From Isoetes taiwanensis (lineage: Eukaryota > Streptophyta > Lycopodiopsida > Isoetales > Isoetaceae), in NCBI GenBank assembly GCA_021234155.1, contig JAJEKV010000139.1, positions 330,809-394,808 of the forward strand: DNA of 64,000 nt. Reading direction: 5' to 3'. Both the position numbers and the translations under genes were made by a program. Below are positions 32,884 to 45,239 of the stretch, one piece after another. The stretch's first letter is position 1; every line of letters begins with the position of its first letter. The notes beneath the pieces were generated by a model that saw only the letters and a list, made by a program, of their open reading frames with translations, was not told where the DNA came from and ran no database searches.

Positions 32884-33836
32884 TCAAGAACTTGCATTCA
32901 AGAAACCATTGGACGCAATCAAAAAGCCTGCTTGAAGTTTATGTAAGTGTATAAAATCTTCTTCAGGAGCATCCTTGGGCATATTGACAAAGCATGGTAG
33001 AGTTGTCTTCTTCTGGTCCATTCCATCAATGACAACTGATGCATAGCTGACTGGATGCTCTAGTACCTTCTTCCTGTGTTTTGTCAACTTTCTCCTTTCA
33101 AGAGGTTGTTGCTTCCCGTGCTTCTTGAGTTTCTCTTTCAATACATCTGGGAAGAAAAAATATTCAGAAAAAGATTCTAGCATTGAAAAGAACCTGGCGA
33201 CAAGAAGTCTTGGAAGCTTACTTTTAGTATGCAGTGATCTTGCATTCTGTCTTTGAGCTTTTAATTCAGAGCATGTAGCAGAGATAGAGATGCGGCCTTT
33301 CTAGGAATTGTTATACGCGAAAATTCCTTTTTCCATAGCACAGTGAAGTAAGAGTAGCATACATGCCATTACCGGACTCAATATATAAATTCTTTATAGT
33401 TATTATGAGCTTCATGTTTTGTGATGTTATCACTTAAGTGGTACATTGAACTATTAGGCAGAAGATCCTTGAAGAAGCCTTTCATCCAGGAAACACATTG
33501 AAATGCATGAATTCTCAAGATACTTCCCGAATGGCAGTAGTCGTTTATGCCATGATTCTTGTCAAGCCTTTTCTTCATTGTGTAAAGCCTTCTGCTGCCT
33601 AAAGCATGAATCATTTTAAAGGCTATTTGATGGATGGTGTGGCCACTAGCTATGTAAGTAAACTTATCACACTTGTCTGGCCTAATATTGAAGGCTAAGT
33701 AGCCCGTTTGATCTATTAAAGTCATTGAACTGTAGCTATCACAAATCAGTTTCAATTCCCTTAGTCCAATCTCTAGCAAACAAGGTTGTAGACAACAATA
33801 TTTTGTATGTCTTGCTCTCAAGTGCCCATCGTCCAT
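32884..33836 (-). pseudogene. remnant of a DUF7869-type transposase-like protein
   Basis: The upstream part (33,836-33,378) contains KMIHALGSRRLYTMKKRLDK and then LLPNSSMYHLS, like the N-terminal half of the large DUF7869 protein family as I remember it (HGIGKKRL..., LLPSS.TK). The downstream part (33,183-32,884) contains VVIDGMDQKKTTLPCF, the DGMDQ.KT..P motif at the start of the DUF7869 domain. That domain is thought to be a DDE-type nuclease fold, but I cannot show it here. The parts are separated by stops, and the C-terminal part is absent. Function in this copy is probably lost. Confidence 0.5.
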
Positions 33837-35006
33837 TAGTTTCTTCCTTCTTTGTGATGTACAAGCTTTCTTGTGTAAATCTCATTTGAAGTTGTTAGTA
33901 TCAGAAGCAAATAATTCCAAAAAAATAGTGCATGAATCTATTTGGTGCATAAGTCCATGTTCTGTGCTAAGAATTGAGTCGCCTCTGTGAACCCTGCTCC
34001 CTGTTTTCTGCCCTGCTAGGGTAAGAAAATCCGTCATAAAGAGAAGCAAATCCATCATAAGAAAAGCTTTGGCCAGTGACAAAGAATTCTCAAATACCAT
34101 CGAATTCAGATCATACCTGTGTTGAAACCTCATCCGTCGCTGCCATCGGAAGCCGTGAACAGAAAAGGCAGGGGAACAGATTAGATAGGAAGGGTTTCGT
34201 GGGAGACAAGCATTCCATGGCCCTGTAAGATTTTCATCTTCGTTTAAGAAATATATAAAAAAAAAAAAAGCTTAAGATAAGATTCAAGCCATGGAACGGG
34301 ATAGCATGTTTAAGAAATATATGAACAGGGAACCCCAACCTGCAGCAAAAACAGGAAGATTTAGGAAGATTTTTGAAACATGCAGAAAAAGAGGTTGGAT
34401 CTATGAAAGCATAAGAACAAGAACCTGTTAAGAACTAAGAACTTAGGAATCGATTTATAAGAACAAGCATTAAGAACCATTTTGATTAAGAATAATCTTG
34501 GACCATTTCTACATCAGATCATTTGAACTACATCCAAGTATTCTAGATGAGTCTCTTTCCATTTGCTAAATAGCAACACTATGACGAAATCTTAGCTGCT
34601 ACATTGGAGAATCATATGTGCTTTAGATATCTTTGTAAACTTGAGTTCTTTCTATTCCAAGTTGTCTAAGCTCTCCTTTGAGATTACTGTCTAATTGCAA
34701 CAAGTTAGCTTCATTGGAAATGTCTTTATAAGGGCAACATCAACATCAAAAGAGAAGGATCATGCTGAAATACAACCAGAGACTATAAGTTTATTGCAAG
34801 TTACTATTCGGCATTGTTTGAATGCATTTGTTAATATAATATACTAATAAAAAGTGCAATCTTCTACTAAAGCCTAGCCTATGGTCGTTTGCTTATTTAT
34901 ATATGCATTTGTGAAACTTCTACAAGGAACATGGTTCCCTATCCCTACTGCAAGCCAAAATAGAATAGAATAGAGTAAACAGACCAAGTTGTGCATTGGA
35001 GCCCTC
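33837..35006. other. unassigned stretch
   Basis: A minus-strand frame 34,133-33,882 could be the leader of the DUF7869-type remnant, but it has no recognisable content. The rest is AT-rich and without features. Confidence 0.3.
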
Positions 35007-35262
35007 AAAACTAGAAGCAACAAAAAAGTAAAAACTAGTCTGGCAAACAGACTGGAAAACGAAAACCATAGTGGTCAACAAGTCATGCATTCACGGAACC
35101 GTCAGAACTAGAAGCAACGAAGAAGTAAAAACAGTTAATGGTCTGGCAAACGGACTAGAAAACTAAAACCATAATAGTCAACACTGGAAAACTAGAAGCA
35201 ACAAAAAAGTAAAAACAGTCAGTGGTCTGGCAAAAGAACTAGAAGGTCAACAGTAGAAAAAA
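35007..35262. repeat. three diverged direct repeats of about 80-95 bp
   Basis: AACTAGAAGCAAC.AA.AAGT starts copies near 35,010, 35,106 and 35,184; each continues with GTCTGGCAAA..GACT and AAAACCATA.T.GTCAAC. Confidence 0.65.
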
Positions 35263-35537
35263 TGACTGGAAAAAACTGAGAACATAATAAGTAAATAATG
35301 GCAACAAGACACTAGAAAAACTAAGAAACATAACAAGACAAGGTTTCTATATTTACTTCTTTTTTTGTACCTTGCACTTATGTTTAGTGTTCGCGATCTA
35401 ACTTGTGATGCATTACAAAATCACATTTTTTTGTCCTATGTTCACAATTACTCGATAGTAAAAAAAATGCGGTTGAAATAACGTATTCTAAATTTTGATC
35501 ACCATGATTTTTGGAATGTAACCCCTAAAATTGCCAT

Positions 35538-36967
35538 TTCAAGTGGTTGATATGTTTTTTTTTTTTTTTTTTGAAGAACTGTGTCATCAATATATTAAAA
35601 GAATGGTAATGTTACAAAGCAAGTGAGGAGGAAGGAGAACTGCCCCAAAGAGACAGCGATACCTCGACACTCCACAACAAACTCACAGAAAAACTGCAAC
35701 TCTACTGCTGTACAAACCGACCATCACCATCTACAACACCCAAGAAGTCCCGCCAAATGGCAAACTTCCGCTCTACTACTCCCGGGAACACCAGAAAGCT
35801 TTGAAATAGCTTGTACCGAAGTCGAGGAATCGAGAGGGTCGCAGGCTGAATCCCCGAAGATCCACAACCGCCGCCGCCTTCCCGTCAGCCACACCAACCA
35901 AGCCCGCGCCTGACGGATGCAAGGCTTGTCGCCGCAAGAGCGCCAAGCACCGAGATACACATGAAGCGAAGAATGGCGGGCTAGTCAATCTCACCAAAAC
36001 AGAGCCCTAACCCAATCCCGTGCAGCCTCGCAAGTGAGGGCATAAAACCGCACAATGCTCCACAGTCTCACGATGAAGGCCACAACAAGGGCAGAGGGGC
36101 TCACACCCGCCTAAACCGACTCACAAGGGCATTCACCCCGATACAGCCGGTGCACCACGCCGCCAAGCACCCTAACCTTCTGTGGGGAAGTGAGCTCCAT
36201 GTCCACGCCCAAACCGAAGCCATCGAGAACCCTAAGGCTGCGAGACCACTTGCCCGAAGGGGGCGGTGTGTCATGAATAGCCAAAGACCCCGTAAGAAGA
36301 CCGCACAAAGCAAGAAGACACAACATCCGGATGAACCTTCCAAACCTGCACCACCACATCATCCCTCAGGGACTATAGGTATGTGTAGCGTATCATACTC
36401 CCCGCCACGTGCTCCCGGATAGCCCTGGTCCACCCCCTCGGCGAAAGCGAGCTCGAAAGAACTCCCACGGCTAGCTGACCACCCCAATACCAATCCTCCA
36501 AGGTGAGCACAAAACCTCCAACGCCTCCAAAGGAACGAGCATGCATGCAGTGGCGATAAGGGCAAGTCTTGCGCAGGGGTAGAGGAACCCACAAGAAAAG
36601 AGAAGAGTGGTGATAAATTGAGGCATAATCTAGCTGAAAGAGCACACGCACATGATCCCAAGCCCGCAACACTCCTGTGAGAAAAGGGGATGCATGTGGG
36701 AAAGGCCGGAGACCATACAACAGTGCCCAGGGCAACTCCACATGCACAGACGGCTTTCCAAACGCCACACAATGGCGAAGAGACTGCAACAACAGCGCCG
36801 CACCAGGAGAAGATGCTCCATCCTGCAGAACGCTCCAAACAAACTTGGAGACCAACACCTTACTATGCAGCGCCAAATCCAGAATAGCCAAGCCCCCATC
36901 CTCCCGGGGGCGGAGACACTTCCACCAAGCCACTTTAACAACCGCCCCTTCAAGTGGTTGATATGTT
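35538..36967 (-). mobile_element. 5'-truncated L1-type LINE with 19-bp target-site duplication
   Basis: TTCAAGTGGTTGATATGTT occurs at 35,538-35,556 and again at 36,949-36,967. The T-run after the left copy is the poly(A) tail of a minus-strand element. Positions 36,933-36,373 encode the post-RT region (KCLRPREDGGLAILDLALHS, then VWSVLQDG). Around 36,095-36,035, in another frame, lies the zinc-binding motif CPCCGLHRETVEHCAVLC. The upstream RT and endonuclease are absent. Stops and frameshifts are present, but the clean duplication suggests a fairly recent insertion. Confidence 0.85.
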
Positions 36968-37896
36968 GATCTAGTGTTACTTTTATTTTAGGGGATCTAA
37001 AATAGCACATTTTAAATCGTAATCAGACTTAACCTCTAAAAGGGTCATCTCAAATAGTTTATATGTTTTAGAAGGGAATCTTCAAACAGGAGTGCTGCAA
37101 CACTCTCGTTTAATATGCAACCGTGTTATTGAATGCAAAGGCCAAAAATTATATTTCAGAGTTAGAGGCAAAAGGTTTTGGATTTCATATTTTAATAAAA
37201 ACAAAAGGCAGTGTCTCTCTATCTTGTTCTCTCTTGTTCTGTCCACATGCTCATCCCAACACGCTCTACATTCCAAAATAGCCATGACTTAAGTATGCAA
37301 AAATGATCAGAATTTACCTGCCCTGAGACGTTCAAACTTGGCCAGGAATATGTCGTCCTCCTTTTTTATGCAAAAATAATCAGAGTAAGTTCAGTGAAGT
37401 TGAGTTTTGAGTTGGAGGCAGTGCTAGGTGCATCTTAAACAAATGTTGATACTGCTAAGAAAGAAATGATGGAGTTCTAAGAACATTTTTCAAAGACCAT
37501 AGAGAAGCTCAAAGTGGCAGAATGTACAGTTAATTAATTGGAGAGCAAGATAGTTGAATCCCAGAGCATGACATTGGATGCAAAGGATAACTCAAATCAT
37601 AGACTTAGAGGTTGAACTAGGGGAACAAAAGTTAATGTTTGTGATTTAATAAGTAAATAATAAACATTTTAAGATTCTATTTCTTAATTCTAGATTTACA
37701 ATATAAAACCTATGTCCAATCCATGTTATAGCCACTTGAACAATGACATGCTCGTATTGTTTACCCAATTATTCTACAATGGTTGAGAGTGGGTAGCTGC
37801 ATATTTGCAAGCTACCCACAATGAAAAAACATAGGGAATATCGAGTTATATCATCTGGACCCCAAAAAAAATCTACAGATGTCGGTTAAGTATACC
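36968..37896. other. unassigned stretch
   Basis: AT-rich sequence; the part up to about 37,080 continues the sequence interrupted by the LINE. No gene is supported. Confidence 0.35.
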
Positions 37897-37977
37897 TGCA
37901 GAGAGCTTATCACTGGGATTAAAAAACCTCGCCCTTTCGGGTTTAAGAGGAAAAACCTTAGTGATAAGCCCTCTGCA
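37897..37977 (-). other. 18-bp stem-loop of the LINE 3' end type
   Basis: TGCAGAGNGCTTATCACT pairs with 37,960-37,977 (17 of 18 pairs). On the minus strand the loop contains AGGTTTTTCC and GAGGTTTTTTAATCCC, the same motifs as in the stem-loops at 16,499 and 20,448, with an inner CCCGAAAGGG hairpin. The GGACGTTAAA terminus is not seen after it. Confidence 0.7.
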
Positions 37978-38111
37978 AGGGGCTTGGACACAACGTAAGG
38001 CTGCAAAAACAAACGCTCCCACAAAGAAACCCCCGAAGCCTGAAGAAGACGGAGTCGCGCATCCCGCTGTACCTGCACATCAACAAACTAGAACACAAAG
38101 ATAAGAAAACA

Positions 38112-38258
38112 ACAACCTTGAAAAGCGAGGGGCTGGTCACGCATGTCACGCGACAAAAAAACAACCTCGAAAAAGCGAGGGGCTGGTCATGCGTGCCACG
38201 CGACAAAAAAACAACCTCGAAAAAGCGAGGGTTGGTCATGCGTGCCACGCAACAAAAA
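38112..38258. repeat. 50-bp tandem repeat, three copies
   Basis: Copies at 38,112-38,160, 38,161-38,210 and 38,211-38,258 contain GCGAGGGGCTGGTCATGCGT followed by GCCACGCGACAAAAA. They are richer in CpG than the flanks. Confidence 0.85.
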
Positions 38259-38689
38259 CAACATTTACAATAATATACACATTAAGGGAGGGGGGGTGGG
38301 AGTCAAGGGAACTGCTGAGAGAGGAGAAAACGCCGATGAGAAGTCAATGAAGAAGCTGCAAGAAATAGCGATCCCAAATGAAGCAGAGCCACAGAAAATG
38401 CATGCAATGCATGCAAGAGATGCATGTTCGCCCCGATCCGATGGCTCGGATCGATGGGATTATATGTATAAGTAAGTATTATGCGCAATTTGGTAGTATG
38501 TTATAGGAGAACTTGTTATTTTGATTGGAAAAAAAAATAAATAAATAAGTAAAAGAAGGCCCATAACGCACCATAACAAAAACAAGGTGCTGCACACGGA
38601 GGGTTGCCCTCCGATGGCTTGGTTTTTTTTTTGTTTTTTTTTTTTGTTGTTGCCTCGGTCTCGATCTAAACCGCGCCGGAGCTGATGCA

Positions 38690-38929
38690 ATGCCATCAAG
38701 AATTGCAAAGCTCTATGGTGATGATGACTATGAGAGTCCAGTCTCCACAGGAGGAGATGACTATGTGAGCATCATGTCCCTAAGAACTCCCTTAAAGACC
38801 TACCCTGTCATAGTAGACACTGGTAGTGACCTAGTCTGGCTCCAACGCAAACCCTGTGATATCTACTTTAAGCAAACTGACGCCCAAGCTCCTTTGCTTT
38901 TCAAGATAAGGTTAAATTGGAAAAGATAG
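38690..38929 (+). pseudogene. nepenthesin-like (A1) aspartyl protease fragment
   Basis: The frame reads SPVSTGGDDYVSIMSLRTPL, then VIVDTGSDLVWLQRKPC, then KQTDAQAPLL. This is the N-terminal part of a plant pepsin-like protease around the first catalytic aspartate (DTGSD). The usual LGTP is LRTP here, and the Cys expected in WLQCKPC is Arg. The match stops after about 75 residues, and the second catalytic aspartate and the rest of the domain are absent, so this is a gene fragment. Confidence 0.65.
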
Positions 38930-41780
38930 GACTTTGAGTAAATAAGAAGGTATGGGCATGCCTCATGAATAAAAAAAAGAAAGAGAGAGGGCCTTCCCTT
39001 AGTGTGTGTGTATAAGAGCTACCATAGATTCACTAGGCTTTCTCCTATAAATCATGTTTGCTTTGTGTAGTTCAACTTTGTGAATGATTAGAATCACACT
39101 TTTGATTTAGAGCAAGATATAACTTAGGTGTAACATCTATCTAGAGATGCAATAAGATCTACAAGAATAATGTTTGATAGGGTTGAATTGAATTGAGACC
39201 TCGTCTGGGCTTACAATTCTGAAGTCCCTTCCCTTCCGTCCTAAACTCCCCTTCTCATCATCCCCTTCTAGACCTTCTTCCACAGTAAGTTAGATATTTT
39301 TCAATGGTTTCACCAAACTAAACCCACTCATAAAAATCTATTTTAGATTAAAACCTTCTTTTTTTAAACCAAAATTTTGGTAAAAAACATTTACCAACGT
39401 AATAGCAATGTTATCGTATATCAAATCAATTTGTGCTCATTATTCACAAAATGGTCTACACTTTAAGTTCACCTCCCTTTTCAACTAAAAAATATGGATA
39501 CCCATTCCAAGTTTTGTCATATTGGAGCTCATGCTCATCACATTTAAATAAATGGATGTAGCAGAGCAAATGTTACCTTGCAATTGAGCTCGATAAAGCT
39601 GCAATTGAAGCATCACTATTAACTAGTCTGAAAGAGCATTGAAAATTCTTTGTTTTAGTATGCTAAGGAATAAAATCTTAAACTTTGATATGAAACCTAT
39701 ACATACTATTACTCTCAAGAGAGAAAATGCAAGATCATGTTGTGAACTTTATCAATGTCGACAAGTTCTTTAAAAACTAATAGTAACTTTTACATTTGAA
39801 AATGGAGAACCAAAATGAACAAAAAAAAAAAAAGCATACCAGCTATGGCACAGAGGGGCTATTTGCGTCCATCATCTACTTCCTCTCACAATTGCCATAG
39901 AAACATCATTGTGCTATGTGTTGAGAAATGAGCCTCCTTTTACTGAACGGACAGTCAAGAGATCGAACTCAGGACCTCTTGTACGATGTCCTGTAGAGTT
40001 GCCTTTTGCTTGCCATATAGTTTTCCATATGTCTCTAGGGAGCCAAGTTTTGGCTGAAAACATATATATTTAAAAGTTGACTTTCAATGCTTCTATTCCT
40101 CAGCAATGTCCTTGAAAGCTGTCAATGTGAAAATTTGGGATCTAATGGCCCATTATGCCATGTCAAACTGACATGGTAGAATGCACCCCTCGCTGGCAAA
40201 AAAGAATAAATCTGGAGGCTGGAATTGATCGTGACTAGTAATCATAAAGCACGGTGAGCCCGACCATTAAGAATATTTCTCAAAATGTCTAGGACATTAA
40301 CCATGTGGTTGCTTTTTGTGAAAGCTTGTCTTATGATGCATTCCATGCTAAAATTAAAAGCATATGATCGTTTTCTATAATATTTGGAACCTCCTCGAAT
40401 CGAGTCAGGAGCGGGTTTTGCACTATGCACAGGATAAGCTCATACTTTCGAAGATGTGGGGTTACAAGGTATTTGAATATGGGAGAAGGTGATTCAAATG
40501 TAAATCAAAGAACGCATTTAAGAACAAAGTTTGGGATAATGATGAAGAATCTTGAAAACACGGCATGCATTATTAACAAGAAAATCATAAACAGAGCTTT
40601 TTGAGTCTCGTATAGCCACCAATTGAAACTCCTTTTTTGCACCCACCATTTCTGCAGGTAAGAGCAGGAAAAATAGAAAATGCCATTGCCAAAGCCACCG
40701 TAGCAGAAGACACCGTAGCAGATGTTGAAGGTGCAAGCAGGAAGGCAAAGATTATTGATTTTTTATTTTATTTTATTTTTTTTAAACAATTAGGATTTCT
40801 CTAACGTTGGATAAAAAGAGATGGGAGAATAATATCTAGTATTTTTGTCCAATATGTGGAATATTTCAGCCACAACATCCTGCCATGGTGACGTATATGT
40901 CAAACTCGGGACTCGTTGCTGGATGATGTCTTATCCTCGATGAGTGATGAATGATCAGTCAACAACAGTGAACGACGTCTGTCATTGTCATCTTTTAACG
41001 ATGTTCGATCGTGTTCTGCAATGACAATCCCTTGTAATGAAGGCACAACTACGAAAGAGAGAGAAATTTGGAAGAAATACACACACATATAAAATCGTAC
41101 AGTGTACAGACATATCTTCTTTGCCTTTGAAATACTCACCCCTGTATGCAAACCCTATTTTTCCTAATCGGCACCTCTGTTTTCATCTGCAAAAACATCG
41201 AACAATGTTTAAACTAAAATGCCCTAATTTAAGAAGTGAGTGTTTGGTGTTTAAAATTTAGCCAAAAGGAGGGTTTGGTGTTTTTAGCTAGAAATTATGC
41301 ACAGTAAATCTAAACGAAGAGAGAGATAAAAAAGGGAAAAAAGGAAAGAAAGAAGAAGCAGAAGAAGCTATTTTGGGGTAAAAAATCTATTACGAAATGA
41401 ATTTTTATCATCTACGGAGACCAAGTGGCCTATGGGACCCAAATAAAAGGGACAACAAGTTAAAAGGGGAAAGTGGTTTTGATCTTGAAAGAATCCTGAG
41501 ATGCTCCATGAGGAAAACTGTCACCAAAAAAGAAGGTCTCTCACAAGGGGAATTCACTTTTGGGTGCTATACAATGTGCCTGAGTGACTTATAGGGGGTT
41601 TTTTAATACCATTTCCACACGTATACGACCACTATTTGGGATAAATTTTGTATGAAAGGGGTCAAATTTGCCTTTTAAAAAACCGTATATGGGGTTGCTT
41701 TGGTCACGCTTTGCATGCCCTGGCATACCTTTTTCTAAATAAGTGCATCCCTCGAGGACTCTCACTTTACACACTGAGTC
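38930..41780. other. 2.8 kb stretch without recognisable genes
   Basis: Short frames only; AT-rich. A tRNA-like B-box sequence (GAGTTCGATCTC, minus strand, about 39,965) stands alone and is not called. Confidence 0.35.
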
Positions 41781-41804
41781 CAACACTACCACCCCAAAAC
41801 TGGG

Positions 41805-42440
41805 TCCACATGTTGTTTTTCAGTGTCTTTTTTGCTAAAAAACAACACCAAAAAACTACGTGTTGTTTTTTGTCCGGATTTGTTAGAAACAACGTGTAGT
41901 TTTTAGTCAAACTTTTAAACGTGTAGTTTTTTTTGTGAAAAGTCTACGCGTAGAATATTCTAAAAAATATCTACACGTAGGAATTGCATGTGTTTCTATA
42001 TGTTGTTTCTTAAAAGTGGTTGTAGTTTTCAAGTGTTGTTTTTCTAAAAAATAGACATGTAGTTCTTAATAAAACTAAAAATCACCATGTTATTTTTAAG
42101 TGTTATTTTGCAAAAAAAATAACACTAAAGTACCATGTATAGAATTTTGTCTGATTTTGCTAGAAACTACACGTAGTTTTCCTCAAGAATAGACATGTGG
42201 TCCTTAATAAAACTTAAAAAGTCCACATGTTGCTTTTTGAATTTTGTCCGAATTTGCTAGAAACTACGGGTGGTTTTCTAAATTTTTTTTTTTACTATGT
42301 TGTTTTCTCAAAAAACAATATGTGGTTTTAAAAAGAAAAAGTGATTTTTTAAAAATAGCTTTTGTATCTGAGTATTGTTTTACAGAAAATCCACATGTCA
42401 TTTTACAAAATAAATGTTTTAGGTATTATTTTTTTCAATA
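41805..42440 (+). repeat. left subterminal repeats of the CACTA element
   Basis: Repeated variants of ACGTGTAGTTTTT, ACATGTTGTTTTT and CTACGCGTAG through this segment. Confidence 0.7.
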
Positions 42441-42999
42441 AAAGACCTGATTAAAAGTCAAAGTATTTTTTTGAGAGAATACTTTATTAAACTCTAAGAA
42501 CCCAATTGATTGCAACCTTCAATGGTGCTAAACAAACAATGTTATTCAAAATGTATTGCTAGAATATTCGATTTTGAAATTTTTCCACTCCAAATTGGCC
42601 AATCTATCATTTATCTGCTGATTTAATCATTTCTTACACTACAACCAGTAGTCATTTGTATAAAAAATAGAGTCATCTTTTCGTGAAACTGAGTTCAAGC
42701 TGCAATTGATGTTTGCAAGGATTTCAAGTCTCAAGTAACCTTGGCTCCATTGACATCATAGTGACTCAAAGTTCTAATGCTGAACAAGGCAATAAAAGGA
42801 AATGGGACATTTTAGAAATGGTTAACGTATGCTAACAGTGGCCATGGTGTCCAAGAAAAAAAAAGGGGGGGACTGCTCCCTGTACAGGAAACTCATTCTT
42901 GCATTCTAGCAAGTTTTGGCAGTAGTAGGGCTTATAAGAAAAAAAATAAACTGCTGCCACTGTTCTATTCCAGAACCACACCCTTGATGAAAACAAAAC

Positions 43000-44260
43000 C
43001 TTTCTTATATGTTGGAGACAAGATGAAAAGGATGAATTCGGATATGTGGGCCTTCAAAGTCTTCACAACAAACATCAAACCCTGCACAGAGCTTGTGGAC
43101 TGTTGAATTAAGAGGGAGATCCAGTACCGAATCCCCAAATCCAAAGCAATCACAATACTGCTCGATCTTGATGTGCTGGGAGATTCGAATCTGGAGCAAT
43201 CTGTGTTGTTGTGACAGATTCCAATAAAATCTTCAATCTAATAATCTGGATAGCCTACAATAAAAAAAGTATGATCATTAGCAAATCATTACAGTTCGCA
43301 TCCTAACGTACTGCAAAATGCAAAGTAAAATTCATAACTATATTCTTAGAAGTTTTCTGATTCCCTACCTCTCTGGAAAATCACATGCATGCCGGTAGAT
43401 CTAAGCATGCATTCCGGCAAATCCAAAGATCTCCCTGTTCTGGGCAACTGCTGGTTTAGAAATCAATTCAAACTGTGTTAATTCAATCTACAGCATATGA
43501 ATCACAATAGATCCGTAGAAACCCCACCTCTTAGAGAAGATTTGATGCAGTCTCCAAGCTCCAACGTCCTTTCTTGCTTCGACAATCCTTCCAGTGCAAT
43601 CCTTCCAAGCTCCTGCCTCCTCATAGCTTCACGTTTGCAAAAAGCCCTCTTGGAAGGAGTTGGGCATGGCTGAATCAGGCTGAAACATCATAAGGATAGG
43701 CTGGAATTGCTCCTGGAAGGTCGTTTTGGCCGAATCAAAGATTTTGGGCATGATCTAAGAGCTATAACAGAGACTTGAGGTTGTATGAGAAGCAAGTAAA
43801 CAGATAAGAATTGAGTATAAATGCAAGGAATCAGGCCGAAATTAAGTTACAGGGTTGTTTGGAATGAATCAAGGGTCGACATGGCTGATCCACAGTGTTT
43901 GAAGAGATCCTCCAGCGACCCAACTGCCCCAAAATGCATTAAAACCAGCTGAATCGGGTCGATTTGGGTTGGGAGCAAAAGAGAAATAGTGCTCTAAATC
44001 TGTTCAAGAAGGAACCATTTGTAACAAACTGCCTCCAATCATTCACAGATCCAGTCTGCATCAACAATGGAATGCCCGAAAAATGAAGATAGAAGATCCA
44101 AGGAGATAGAAGCGGGAAGGAAGGGAGATCAAAAGATAGAAGATAGAAGCGAATATCAGAGGAGATAGAAGCGGGAAAGGAACCGAGGCGGGAGATAGAA
44201 GCGGCATTGAAAGAAACACAGGTGAGCCAAATTTTACCTTGCCGTTCAATAGGATCAGTC
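43000..44260 (-). other. possible captured gene fragments inside the CACTA element
   Basis: On the minus strand, about 43,640-43,540 reads MRRQELGRIALEGLSKQERT and continues to a donor-like AGAG/GTGGGG. Positions 43,199-43,005 read QYCDCFGFGDSVLDLPLNST then FDVCCEDFEG to a stop. The leading part (44,220-44,090) is purine-rich with repeats of GAGATAGAAGCGGG, like a gene leader. I recognise no family. Composition and splice-like borders suggest host exons carried by the transposon. Confidence 0.3.
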
Positions 44261-45239
44261 AGAGGAGTTGGATCACGATCTCAACCGTTGGATCGATACA
44301 CTTATATCATACCTAATTTTGCATCTGTGGGATCGATACAATATCATGCCTATTTTCGTAGTTCTTTTTAAATTTCATCACTAACAAAGTTCTATGGATT
44401 ATTTGCCCTAAATTATATCGTGTAAATGTCAGAGTGCCATATATGTCAGGGTTCGTGAGGCATTCCCGCCATACTACTCATGTATTTCTTCACGTGTAGA
44501 TGCCATTTTTTTAATTCTTAACCATGATCTAAAGGCCATAAAAATGTGTTGACCACTATTGGACTTTAAAATGTTCAATGGTTTTAGTCATAAGGAATAA
44601 GTGGGAGGTAGGCCAATTTTATGGAATCATTCTCTTCAAGATTTTTTACCATGGGATGTGGGTCTACACTTAATTATAGAAGCTTCTTTTTTAACCATAG
44701 TCTCAATGCTCAACCATGAAGAAATTTGGACATGGAAGTATGGCAAAATGAAGATCTCTTGGTGATAAAATAATATGGCAAGGTAGGCAATAATGGAAGT
44801 AAGATATGAGAAGGGTAATAATGGCTTAAAATGCAAAACCATGGGCTCATGGGAAATAACATCATAGTGGCAAAATTGCAAAGATGGTAAATCCCAAAAT
44901 AATAATGGTGTGACAAAGGCAAAAGTGATGGGGGTGAATACTCCCAAAGGTTCATATGGAAAAAAGAAGGAAATGCCTAGTCAAAATTACACAAGCGGTA
45001 GGCTAAGACAGTGCAAGGGTCGATATGTAGTAAAGGTGAGCATAGTAGAAGAAAAAACAAATGTGGATATGGAAATGGAGATCAGGGCTAAGGCTTAAAA
45101 CCATGTACCATGGGGTCTTTCAAACTATAACTTCCAAACTTCAAAGGACCATCTTCCAATCTTCTTAACCCAAAGTCTTCTAGAACATGTTTTGACCAAA
45201 TATTTGCCCACAAAACCTTGAGTGCTTTAACTTGACCTT

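Noticed and set aside
39950-40010. tRNA or SINE on the minus strand
   Set aside because: A B-box-like GAGTTCGATCTC is present but no A box at the right distance and no cloverleaf.
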